Positions 37,263-45,242 of a stretch of DNA of 61,732 bases are shown in pieces. The DNA lies in contig NZ_JAGRQC010000007.1 of the NCBI RefSeq assembly GCF_018122655.1, positions 1 to 61,732 on the forward strand. The letters run 5' to 3'. The stretch is from Stakelama marina (GTDB taxonomy: Bacteria > Pseudomonadota > Alphaproteobacteria > Sphingomonadales > Sphingomonadaceae). The position numbers and the translations under genes are program-made. How positions within the stretch are numbered: position 1 is the stretch's first letter; every line of letters begins with the position of its first letter. The notes beneath the pieces are model-generated. The model was not told the origin of the DNA, made no database searches, and saw only the letters and a program-made list of their open reading frames with translations.

Positions 37263-38270
37263 ATGAAACTGGCCAGCCTGAAGCGGGCACGCGACGGACA
37301 GCTTGTCGTCGTATCGAACGATCTCGCCTGGTACGCCGATGCGAGCCATATCGCGCCGACGCTGCAGGCGGCGCTCGACGACTGGGACCGGATCGAGCCC
37401 GAGCTGCGCAACCTCGCGACCGACCTCGAACATGAGGCGATCCCGCGCGAGCGTTTCCATGAACATGACGCCGCGTCGCCGCTGCCGCGCGCCTATCAAT
37501 GGGCCGACGGTTCGGCCTATGTGAACCATGTGAAGCTGGTGCGGCAGGCGCGCGGGGCGGAGATGCCCGAAAGCTTCTGGCACGACCCGCTGATGTATCA
37601 GGGCGGATCGGACGGGTTTCTGGGGCCGCGCGACGACATCCCGCTGAAGGACGAAAGCTGGGGCTGCGACCTGGAAGCCGAAGTCGTGGTCGTGACCGGC
37701 GACGTGCCGATGGGGGCAAGCCGCGAAGAGGCGTTGCAGGCGGTGCGGCTGGTCGGGCTGACCAACGACGTCAGCTTGCGCAACCTCATTCCCGGCGAGC
37801 TGGGCAAGGGTTTCGGCTTTTTCCAGTCGAAACCGGCCAGTGCCTTTTCGCCCGTGTTCGTGACGCCCGATGCGCTGGGCGACTGGTGGAAGGACGGCAA
37901 GCTCAACCGCAAGCTGATGGTCGATCTGAACGGAGAACCGTTCGGCCGGGCCGAGGCGGGCGAGGATATGACCTTCGATTTCGGCACGCTGGTCGCGCAC
38001 GCCGCCAAGACGCGCAAGCTGGGCGCAGGCACCATCGTCGGGTCGGGCACGGTGTCGAACCGCGATGCCGATGGCGGGCCGGGCAAGCCGATCAAGGACG
38101 GCGGCGTCGGCTATAGCTGCCTTGCCGAGGTGCGTACCGTCGAGACGATCAAGGATGGCAAGCCGACCACCGAATTCCTGAAGGCGGGCGACACCGTCCG
38201 CATCTGGGCGGAGGACGACAACCACCATCCGATCTTCGGTGTGATCGAACAGCAAGTGGCGGGCGCCTGA
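37263..38270 (+). CDS. Fumarylacetoacetate hydrolase family protein
   Basis: A 335-residue FAH-superfamily enzyme. Metal-binding acidic residues fall in the ESWGCDLEAEVVVVTGD segment (ExE pattern), and VGLTNDVSLRNLIPGELGKGFGFFQSKP and GTIVGSGTVSN are family elements. Members cleave C-C bonds in 2,4-diketones or fumarylpyruvates in aromatic catabolism; the specific substrate is unclear. A ribosome site GGGAGA precedes the ATG. It is divergent from the hybrid kinase gene (114 bases between). Confidence 0.9.
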   Translation: MKLASLKRARDGQLVVVSNDLAWYADASHIAPTLQAALDDWDRIEPELRNLATDLEHEAIPRERFHEHDAASPLPRAYQWADGSAYVNHVKLVRQARGAEMPESFWHDPLMYQGGSDGFLGPRDDIPLKDESWGCDLEAEVVVVTGDVPMGASREEALQAVRLVGLTNDVSLRNLIPGELGKGFGFFQSKPASAFSPVFVTPDALGDWWKDGKLNRKLMVDLNGEPFGRAEAGEDMTFDFGTLVAHAAKTRKLGAGTIVGSGTVSNRDADGGPGKPIKDGGVGYSCLAEVRTVETIKDGKPTTEFLKAGDTVRIWAEDDNHHPIFGVIEQQVAGA

Positions 38271-38295
38271 TCGCCGTTACGATGGGAGACGAGGC

Positions 38296-39921
38296 ATGCG
38301 GCGCTGGCGCGCGGGACTTGCGGCATTGGCGCTGAGCGCGTTGCCATCCTGCGCCGCCACGCCGCCGCCGCGTGCGTCCGGCGGCGCGGAGGCAGAAGCG
38401 GCGCGCGTCGTAACGCCCGAAGAGCGTTTCGGCGCGCTGTTCCGTGCCGTCGAGATGCGCCGCATCTTTCGCGACAGCAAGAGCTTCGCCGATGCCATTC
38501 CCAGACGCGACAGCAAGGCGATTCTGGCCGATTTCAGGGCGCGCCAAGACTGGACCGACCCCGAGCTGCGCCGCTTCGTCCTCGACAATTTCGAGATGCC
38601 CGAACAGGCCGCGCCCGCCCAGCCGCTGGGGCGCGGAACGCACCCGGACGTGCCGGTCGCCGAGCATATCGCGAATTTGTGGTCGCACCTGACGCGCCAG
38701 CCGGTCCAGCGTGAGCCGGGGTCGTCGCAGATCGCGGTGCCCGAACGGTTCATCGTACCGGGCGGGCGGTTCCGCGAAATGTATTACTGGGACAGCTATT
38801 TCACGCTGCTCGGTGCGAAGGCCGACGGGCACGACGAACTTGTCGAGGCGATGATCGCCGATTTCGCGCATCTGGTCGACCGGTTCGGGCACGTCCCCAA
38901 CGGCACGCGCACTTATTATGTCAGCCGGTCGCAGCCGCCGGTCCTCTATCTGATGATGGGCCTGTCGGAAAAGCGCGACCGCGCGACGCTTGAGCGCAGG
39001 CTCGCCACGCTGAAGCGCGAACATGCGTTCTGGATGCGCGGGCGCAGCAAGGTATCGGCCGAGCATCGCGCCTCCGAACATGTCGTGCGGATGCCCGATG
39101 GCAGCATCCTCAACCGTTATTGGGACATGCGCGACACACCGCGCGACGAAAGCTATCGCGAGGATGTGCTGACCGCGCGCGAAAGCGAGCGGCAGGACCG
39201 GCAGGTCTATCGCGACCTGCGCGCCGCGGCCGAAAGCGGATGGGACTTTTCGTCGCGCTGGCTGGCCGACAACCACAAGCTCTCGTCGATCGAAACGACC
39301 AGCATCGTGCCGGTCGATCTCAACGCGCTGCTCTATGGCATGGAGATGGACATCGCCCGCCGCTGCGAAGCGCTGGGCGAGGGGTGCGCATCCGATTACC
39401 GCGCACAGGCGCAGGCGCGAAAACGCGCGGTCGAGCGCTGGCTGTGGAACGGCGATCGCGGCGCCTATGCCGACTGGAACCTGCGCGAAGGCCGCATCCA
39501 GCCGGAGGTGACGGCGGCGACCGCCTATCCGCTGTTTACCGGTCTCGACACCGGCGAGCATGCCGACCAGGTGGCGCAGACGATCGAGCATCTGCTGCTC
39601 GCGCCGGGCGGGTTGCGGACGACGCGCATCCAGACCGGCGAGCAATGGGATGCGCCCAATGGCTGGGCGCCGCTGCAATGGATCGCGGTCGAAGGGCTGC
39701 GCCGGACCGGACATGGCGCACTGGCGCGCGAAATCGCGACGCGCTTTCTGACGACGGTCGTGCGCGAATATCGTGCGAGCGGCAAGCTGGTCGAGAAATA
39801 TGACGTCGAAAAGGTGCGCCCCGGCGGTGGCGGCGAATATCCGCTGCAGGACGGATTCGGCTGGACCAACGGCGTGACGCGCGCGCTGATCGGCGAATAT
39901 GGAATGCCCGATACACCCTGA
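38296..39921 (+). CDS. treA: Alpha,alpha-trehalase (GH37), exported
   Basis: A 541-residue periplasmic trehalase that splits trehalose into two glucoses. GH37 signatures: PGGRFREMYYWDSYF at about residue 155 (signature 1) and QWDAPNGWAPLQW at about 452 (signature 2), plus FGHVPNGTRTYYVSRSQPP and the late Gly-rich GGGGEYPLQDGFGWTNGV. The N-terminus is a signal sequence ending near LPSCAAT, which could be a lipobox or a normal cleavage site. It sits just upstream of a GH3 glycosidase in the same direction, suggesting a sugar-use cluster. Confidence 0.93.
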   Translation: MRRWRAGLAALALSALPSCAATPPPRASGGAEAEAARVVTPEERFGALFRAVEMRRIFRDSKSFADAIPRRDSKAILADFRARQDWTDPELRRFVLDNFEMPEQAAPAQPLGRGTHPDVPVAEHIANLWSHLTRQPVQREPGSSQIAVPERFIVPGGRFREMYYWDSYFTLLGAKADGHDELVEAMIADFAHLVDRFGHVPNGTRTYYVSRSQPPVLYLMMGLSEKRDRATLERRLATLKREHAFWMRGRSKVSAEHRASEHVVRMPDGSILNRYWDMRDTPRDESYREDVLTARESERQDRQVYRDLRAAAESGWDFSSRWLADNHKLSSIETTSIVPVDLNALLYGMEMDIARRCEALGEGCASDYRAQAQARKRAVERWLWNGDRGAYADWNLREGRIQPEVTAATAYPLFTGLDTGEHADQVAQTIEHLLLAPGGLRTTRIQTGEQWDAPNGWAPLQWIAVEGLRRTGHGALAREIATRFLTTVVREYRASGKLVEKYDVEKVRPGGGGEYPLQDGFGWTNGVTRALIGEYGMPDTP

Positions 39922-39931
39922 AAAATCGTAA

Positions 39932-39945
39932 TGAGAGCGCTACCA
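39932..39945. promoter_or_regulatory. LacI-family-type operator upstream of the GH3 gene
   Basis: TGAGAGCGCTACCA, a near-palindrome centred on AGCGCT and close to the TGGTAGCGCTACCA operator type known for LacI-family sugar repressors in Caulobacter. It lies about 70 bases before the GH3 start, the right place for sugar-responsive repression. No LacI-family gene is in the window. Confidence 0.55.
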
Positions 39946-40012
39946 AAGACACGAATGCTCTGGTACCGTCTGCCCGACAAGCGCGGACCACGCGCAGCGA
40001 CGGGAGAGGGAC

Positions 40013-42649
40013 ATGACGGTTTTTCGCAAATCTGTTGCGCTGGCGGCGCTCGCCGCGGGCACGATGCTGGCAAGCTCCGCCTCGGCGCAGCTCTATCGCG
40101 ATCCCGATGCGCCGGTCGCCAAGCGCGCCGCCGATATCGTCAGCCGCATGACGCTGGAGGAAAAGGCCGCGCAGATGCAGAACGCCGCGCCGGGTATCGA
40201 GCGGCTCGGCATCCCGCCCTACGACTATTGGAACGAGGCGCTGCACGGGGTTGCGCGTTCGGGCGAGGCGACCGTGTTTCCGCAGGCGATCGGCATGGCC
40301 GCCACCTTCGACCGCGATCTGATGCATCTCGAAGGCCGCACCGTCGCGGTGGAGGGCCGCGCCAAATATAATCAGGCGCAGCGCGAAAAGAATTACGACC
40401 GCTATTACGGGCTGACCTTCTGGTCGCCCAACATCAACATCTTTCGCGATCCCCGCTGGGGGCGCGGGCAGGAAACGCTGGGCGAGGACCCCTATCTGAC
40501 CGGTACGCTCGCGACCGAGTTCATCAAGGGCGTGCAGGGCGACGATCCGCATTATCTGGAAGCGGTCGCGACGCCCAAACATTATGCCGTCCATTCGGGG
40601 CCGGAACCGCTGCGCCACGGGTTCAACGTCGATCCGTCGCCGCGCGACATGAGCGAGACCTATCTGCCCGCGTTCCGGCGAACGATCACGCAGGGAAAGG
40701 CCGAATCGCTGATGTGCGCCTATAACGCCGTGGGCGGAACCGCTGCGTGCGCGAACAGTCATCTGTTGCAGGACATATTGCGCGACGACTGGGGCTTTTC
40801 GGGTTTCGTCACGTCCGATTGCGGTGCGATCGACGACATATTGAACGGACATCACAACGCAACGTCGATGGCGCAGGCGGCGGCGATGGCGGTGAAGGCG
40901 GGAACCGACACCGGCTGCGATTTCAAGGACGAGATGCTGTCGCTGCCCGAAGCGGTGAAGAAGGGCTATATCGACGAATCGCAGATGGACCGCGCGCTCG
41001 AGCGGCTGTTCGCCGCGCGTATCCGGCTGGGCATGTTCGACCCCGCCGACCGGGTGCCCTTTTCGTCGATCCCGATCAGCGCCGATCATTCGCCCGAGCA
41101 CAAGGCGCTGGCGCTGAGGGCGGCGCGCGAATCGATCGTACTCCTGAAGAATGACGGTGCGCTGCCGCTTGCAGCGGGTGCTCAGAAGATCGCCGTGGTC
41201 GGCCCGACCGCGACTGCGCTGATCGGGCTGGAGGGTAATTACAACGGCACGCCGGTCGGCGCTGTGCTGCCGCTCGACGGGATCGAGCAGACGTTCGGCA
41301 AGGACCGCGTTTCCTATGCGCAAGGCGCGCCCTTTACCGAATCGGTGCCGGTGATGGTGCCGCGAACCGCCTTTCCCGGCGGGTTGACCGCGACCTTTTA
41401 CAACAATGCCGATTTTTCGGGCGACCCCGTCGCGACGCGGCAGGTGCCCGCGATCGACGTCAACTGGGCGGGGATCGACCCGGCGCCGGGCGTCGATCCG
41501 AAGACCTTTTCGGTGCGCTGGAGCGGCAGGATCGCACCGCCCGCCGCCGGCGATTACGAGTTCGAACTGCAGACGCGGCGGCGCTGCGATGTCGGCAACG
41601 GGTCCGAACGCTACACCATCCATATCGAAGGCGTCCCCGACCAGCAGGTCGAGATGAAGTGCAACAAGCGCGACCAGACGTTCGAGCCGATGAAGGTACA
41701 TTTCGACGACACGACGCCGCGCGCCTTTTCAGTCGAGTTCGCGCATCAGTCGTCGCGCGCCAGCGACATCACCTTTGCGTGGAAGGCGCCGCTGGGCGCG
41801 CTGCGCGCCGAAGCGGTCGAGACGGCGAAAGACGCCGATGTCGTCGTCGCGTTCGTCGGGCTGAACGCCTGGCTGGAGGGCGAGGAAATGCAGCTCGAGA
41901 TTCCTGGCTTCGACGGCGGCGACCGCACCAGCATCGCGCTGCCGGCGGCGCAGCGGAAGCTGCTCGACGCGCTGGAGGCGACAGGCAAGCCGGTCGTGAT
42001 CGTCCTGCAATCGGGTTCGGCGATCGCGCTGGGTGACGCCAATATGCGGGCGAAGGCGGTGCTGCAGGCATGGTATCCCGGCGAACAGGGCGGCCGCGCC
42101 ATCGCCGATATCCTGAGCGGCAAGACCAATCCCAGCGGACGGCTGCCGGTGACCTTTTACCAGTCGACCGACGAACTGCCGCCCTTCACAGACTATGCGA
42201 TGAAGGGGCGGACCTATCGCTATTTCGACGGCAAGGTCGAATATCCGTTCGGGCACGGGCTGAGCTACACGCAGTTCGGCTATTCGGGGCTGAAGCTGAC
42301 GCCATCGGTGAAGGCGGGCGATCCGCAGACCGTCAGCGTGACGATCCGCAACGACGGCAAGGTCGCTGGCGACGAGGTCGCGCAGCTTTATCTGTCGGTG
42401 CCGGGCCGGCCGGCGACGCCGATCCGATCGCTCAAGGGATATAACCGCGTCCATCTTGCGCCCGGCGAGAGCCGCACGGTCAGCTTCAAGCTCGATCCGC
42501 GCGATCTGGCCTTTGCCGACGACAAGGGCGTGATGCGCGTGACGCAGTCGGCATACCGCTTGTGGGTCGGCGGCGGGCAGCCCGACACCGGTGCTCCGGG
42601 CGTTTCGGGCAGCTTCGACGTGACCGGGAGCATCGCCCTGCCACGCTGA
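40013..42649 (+). CDS. GH3 family beta-glycosidase with PA14 domain, exported
   Basis: An 878-residue GH3 enzyme. A signal peptide (VALAALAAGTMLASSASAQ) is followed by the (beta/alpha)8 domain (about 35-330), with nucleophile Asp269 in FVTSDCGAIDDI and KHYAVHSGPEP earlier. The alpha/beta sandwich (about 350-700) is interrupted by a PA14 domain at about 440-590 (GLTATFYNNADFSGDPV). A C-terminal fibronectin-III-like domain closes it. The combination resembles beta-glucosidases or xylan beta-xylosidases (Xyl3A/BglX-like). The LacI-type operator just upstream suggests induction by an oligosaccharide. Confidence 0.93.
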   Translation: MTVFRKSVALAALAAGTMLASSASAQLYRDPDAPVAKRAADIVSRMTLEEKAAQMQNAAPGIERLGIPPYDYWNEALHGVARSGEATVFPQAIGMAATFDRDLMHLEGRTVAVEGRAKYNQAQREKNYDRYYGLTFWSPNINIFRDPRWGRGQETLGEDPYLTGTLATEFIKGVQGDDPHYLEAVATPKHYAVHSGPEPLRHGFNVDPSPRDMSETYLPAFRRTITQGKAESLMCAYNAVGGTAACANSHLLQDILRDDWGFSGFVTSDCGAIDDILNGHHNATSMAQAAAMAVKAGTDTGCDFKDEMLSLPEAVKKGYIDESQMDRALERLFAARIRLGMFDPADRVPFSSIPISADHSPEHKALALRAARESIVLLKNDGALPLAAGAQKIAVVGPTATALIGLEGNYNGTPVGAVLPLDGIEQTFGKDRVSYAQGAPFTESVPVMVPRTAFPGGLTATFYNNADFSGDPVATRQVPAIDVNWAGIDPAPGVDPKTFSVRWSGRIAPPAAGDYEFELQTRRRCDVGNGSERYTIHIEGVPDQQVEMKCNKRDQTFEPMKVHFDDTTPRAFSVEFAHQSSRASDITFAWKAPLGALRAEAVETAKDADVVVAFVGLNAWLEGEEMQLEIPGFDGGDRTSIALPAAQRKLLDALEATGKPVVIVLQSGSAIALGDANMRAKAVLQAWYPGEQGGRAIADILSGKTNPSGRLPVTFYQSTDELPPFTDYAMKGRTYRYFDGKVEYPFGHGLSYTQFGYSGLKLTPSVKAGDPQTVSVTIRNDGKVAGDEVAQLYLSVPGRPATPIRSLKGYNRVHLAPGESRTVSFKLDPRDLAFADDKGVMRVTQSAYRLWVGGGQPDTGAPGVSGSFDVTGSIALPR

Positions 42650-42676
42650 ACTTGTCGCTCTCGCAACCATGACTCG

Positions 42677-42713
42677 CTTTCGGCGTTGAAATTTTATAAC
42701 AACGCGGCGAAAG
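42677..42713. terminator. Hairpin after the GH3 gene
   Basis: CTTTCG-GCGTTG paired with CAACGC-(GG)-CGAAAG: two 6-bp stems with a 2-base bulge and an AT-rich loop. It lacks a trailing U-run, so it may be a 3'-end structure or part of the promoter region of the next operon. Confidence 0.35.
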
Positions 42714-42767
42714 CCGAATCCGCGCGTTGATGGAACGCCGCGGACCGTCATTCTGTTTGGAGAGAGC

Positions 42768-44051
42768 ATGGCCAGCGAACAGCGCGCCAACCTGAAACCC
42801 TTGTCGCTCCACGTCCCCGAACCAAAGTTCCGGCCGGGCGACGAGGTCGACTTTTCCGATATCGAGGTGCCGGCGGCCGATGCCGCGAAACGCCCCGATG
42901 TCGGCGCGCATCCCGATACGTTTCACGAGCTGTCCTACGGCCTCGTCCGCGTGCTCGACGAGAACGACCGGGCGGTCGGCCAGTGGAACCCGCGGCTGGA
43001 TGCCGATGTGCTCCGCCGCATGCTGCGCAACATGGCGATGACGCGCGCGTTCGACGAGCGCATGTTCCGCGCGCAGCGGCAGGGCAAGACCAGCTTCTAC
43101 ATGAAATCGACGGGCGAGGAGGCGGTCGCCGTCGGCGCGGCGATGGCGCTGGCGTCGGACGACATGTGTTTTCCCAGCTATCGCCAGCAGGGCATCCTGA
43201 TCACGCGGAACTATCCGATGATCGAGATGATGAACCAGATCTATTCGAACAAGGGCGACAAGCTGCAGGGCAAGCAGCTTCCGATCATGTATTCGTCGAA
43301 GGAAGACGGCTTCTTCTCGATCTCGGGCAACCTCGCGACGCAATATCCGCAGGCCGTGGGCTGGGCGATGGCGTCGGCCGCGAAGGGCGACACGCGGATC
43401 GCGGCGACCTGGTGCGGCGAGGGATCGACCGCTGAGGGCGACTTCCATTCGGCCTGCACCTTCGCCAGCGTTTACCGCGCGCCGGTGATCCTCAACGTCG
43501 TCAACAACCAGTGGGCGATTTCGAGCTTTTCCGGCTTTGCCGGTGCCGAGGCGACGACCTTTGCCGCGCGCGCGATCGGGTACGGCATCGCCGGGCTTCG
43601 CGTCGACGGCAACGACGCGCTGGCGGTCTATGCGGCGACGCTATGGGCGGCCGAGCGCGCGCGGACCAACCAGGGACCGACGCTGATCGAGCATTTCACC
43701 TACCGCGCCGAAGGGCACTCCACCTCGGACGATCCCACCGGTTATCGCAGCGCGCAGGAATATTCGAACTGGCCGCTCGGCGATCCCGTGACGCGGCTCA
43801 AGAACCACCTGATCGCGCTCGGCGAGTGGGACGAGGAGCGGCAGGAAGCGATGGACAAGGAGTGCGCCGACCTCGTCCGCAAGACGCAGAAGGATGCCGA
43901 GAAGAACGGCATTCTCGGCCACGGCCTCCACCAGCCGCTCGATACGTTGTTCGAGGGCGTCTACGAGGAGATGCCCTGGCACCTGCGCGAGCAACAGCAA
44001 CAGATGATGGCAGAGGAAGAAGCCTCCGGCCGCCCCTGGGCCCGGAAGTGA
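42768..44051 (+). CDS. bkdA1: Branched-chain 2-oxoacid dehydrogenase E1 alpha subunit
   Basis: A 427-residue E1 alpha subunit with thiamine-diphosphate binding. Diagnostic pieces: SFYMKSTGEEAVAVGAAMAL; FPSYRQQGILITR; TWCGEGSTAEGDFHSACTFASVYRAPV (ThDP/Mg GDG-like motif, here GEGSTAEGD, and the VVNNQWAISS helix); EHFTYRAEGHSTSDDPTGYR (phosphorylation-loop region). The longer N-terminus and sequence favour the branched-chain complex over pyruvate dehydrogenase. The E1b gene follows with overlap or near-overlap. The complex oxidises 2-oxoacids from Val, Leu and Ile for branched fatty acid and acyl-CoA supply. Confidence 0.93.
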   Translation: MASEQRANLKPLSLHVPEPKFRPGDEVDFSDIEVPAADAAKRPDVGAHPDTFHELSYGLVRVLDENDRAVGQWNPRLDADVLRRMLRNMAMTRAFDERMFRAQRQGKTSFYMKSTGEEAVAVGAAMALASDDMCFPSYRQQGILITRNYPMIEMMNQIYSNKGDKLQGKQLPIMYSSKEDGFFSISGNLATQYPQAVGWAMASAAKGDTRIAATWCGEGSTAEGDFHSACTFASVYRAPVILNVVNNQWAISSFSGFAGAEATTFAARAIGYGIAGLRVDGNDALAVYAATLWAAERARTNQGPTLIEHFTYRAEGHSTSDDPTGYRSAQEYSNWPLGDPVTRLKNHLIALGEWDEERQEAMDKECADLVRKTQKDAEKNGILGHGLHQPLDTLFEGVYEEMPWHLREQQQQMMAEEEASGRPWARK

Positions 44052-44059
44052 GCGAGCCG

Positions 44060-45136
44060 ATGAACGATATTACCACCGAAGAAGCGCGCATCGCCCCGAC
44101 GCCCGAGCGCGAAGGCGACACCGCGCGGATGAACATGATCCAGGCGGTCAATTCCGCGATGGACGTGATGATGGCGCGCGACGACAATGTCGTCGTGATG
44201 GGCGAGGATGTCGGCTATTTCGGCGGCGTCTTCCGCGCCACCGCCGGCCTGCAGAACAAATATGGCAAGCAGCGCGTGTTCGACACGCCTATTACCGAAT
44301 GCGGTATCATCGGCGTCGCCGTCGGCATGGGCGCATACGGCCTGCGGCCGGTGCCCGAGATCCAGTTCGCCGATTACATCTATCCCGCGCTCGACCAGCT
44401 CGTCAGCGAGGCGGCGCGTCTGCGCTACCGCTCGGCGGGCGAGTTCACCGCGCCGATCACCGTGCGGTCGCCCTTTGGCGGCGGCATCTTCGGCGGGCAG
44501 ACGCATTCGCAGTCGCCTGAGTCCATCTTCGCGCACGTGTCGGGTCTGAAGACGGTGATCCCGTCGACGCCCTATGACGCGAAGGGGCTGCTGATCTCGG
44601 CGATCGAGGACAATGATCCCGTCCTCTTCTTCGAACCCAAGCGCATCTACAACGGCCCGTTCGACGGTCATTGGGACGGCCCGTCGAAGAACTGGTCGAA
44701 ACATCCCGGCGGCGAGGTGCCGACCGGATATTACCGCATTCCGCTGGGCAAGGCGAACACGGTGCGCGAGGGGCAGGACGTCACGATCCTCGCCTACGGC
44801 ACGATGGTCCATGTCTGCCAGAATGTGGTCAAGGAAACCGGCGTTGATGCAGAGATCGTCGACCTGCGTTCGATCGTGCCCGTCGATATCGAGGCGATCG
44901 AGGAGTCGGTGAAGAAGACCGGCCGCTGCATGATCGTCCACGAAGCGACGCGGACGATGGGCTTCGGCGCGGAACTGTCCGCGCTGGTGCAGGAACGCTG
45001 CTTCTATCATCTCGAAGCGCCGGTGACGCGCGTCACCGGCTTCGACACGCCGTATCCCCACAGCCTCGAATGGGCCTATTTCCCCGGCCCTGTCCGCATC
45101 GGCGAGGCGCTCAAGAACATCATGAAGGACGCGTGA
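44060..45136 (+). CDS. bkdA2: Branched-chain 2-oxoacid dehydrogenase E1 beta subunit
   Basis: A 358-residue E1 beta subunit. Seen: NMIQAVNSAMDVMMARDDNVVVMGEDVG, FDTPITECGIIGVAVGMGAYGLRPVPEIQFADY, RSPFGGGIFGGQTHSQSPE (active-site His), and the transketolase C-terminal region with TGFDTPYPHSLEWAYFPGP. ATG 44060 is listed; an in-frame GTG at 44048 gives a GTGA overlap with the E1 alpha stop and is equally plausible. Between this gene and E2 lies a 106-base gap with a dispersed inverted repeat. Confidence 0.93.
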   Translation: MNDITTEEARIAPTPEREGDTARMNMIQAVNSAMDVMMARDDNVVVMGEDVGYFGGVFRATAGLQNKYGKQRVFDTPITECGIIGVAVGMGAYGLRPVPEIQFADYIYPALDQLVSEAARLRYRSAGEFTAPITVRSPFGGGIFGGQTHSQSPESIFAHVSGLKTVIPSTPYDAKGLLISAIEDNDPVLFFEPKRIYNGPFDGHWDGPSKNWSKHPGGEVPTGYYRIPLGKANTVREGQDVTILAYGTMVHVCQNVVKETGVDAEIVDLRSIVPVDIEAIEESVKKTGRCMIVHEATRTMGFGAELSALVQERCFYHLEAPVTRVTGFDTPYPHSLEWAYFPGPVRIGEALKNIMKDA

Positions 45137-45165
45137 TGGCGCCGTCCTCACCCTTCCGTTCGTTT

Positions 45166-45223
45166 CGAGCGAAGTCGAGAAACGGAAGCGAATTTCTGTC
45201 CCAGCGTGTCTCGACTTCGCTCG
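45166..45223. repeat. 15-bp inverted repeat between E1b and E2
   Basis: CGAGCGAAGTCGAGA (45166-45180) and its exact reverse complement TCTCGACTTCGCTCG (45209-45223), with a 28-base loop. It resembles dispersed sphingomonad intergenic repeats. The E2 ribosome site (CGGAG) and a T6 run lie right after it, so the folded hairpin could lower or retune E2 expression within the operon. Confidence 0.75.
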
Positions 45224-45242
45224 ACACCAACGGAGTTTTTTA

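Noticed and set aside
37149..38255. Upstream extension of the hybrid kinase reading frame (1373 residues in all)
   Set aside because: This stretch is antisense to a well-supported FAH-family gene and shows no domain; the kinase family start fits ATG 37148.
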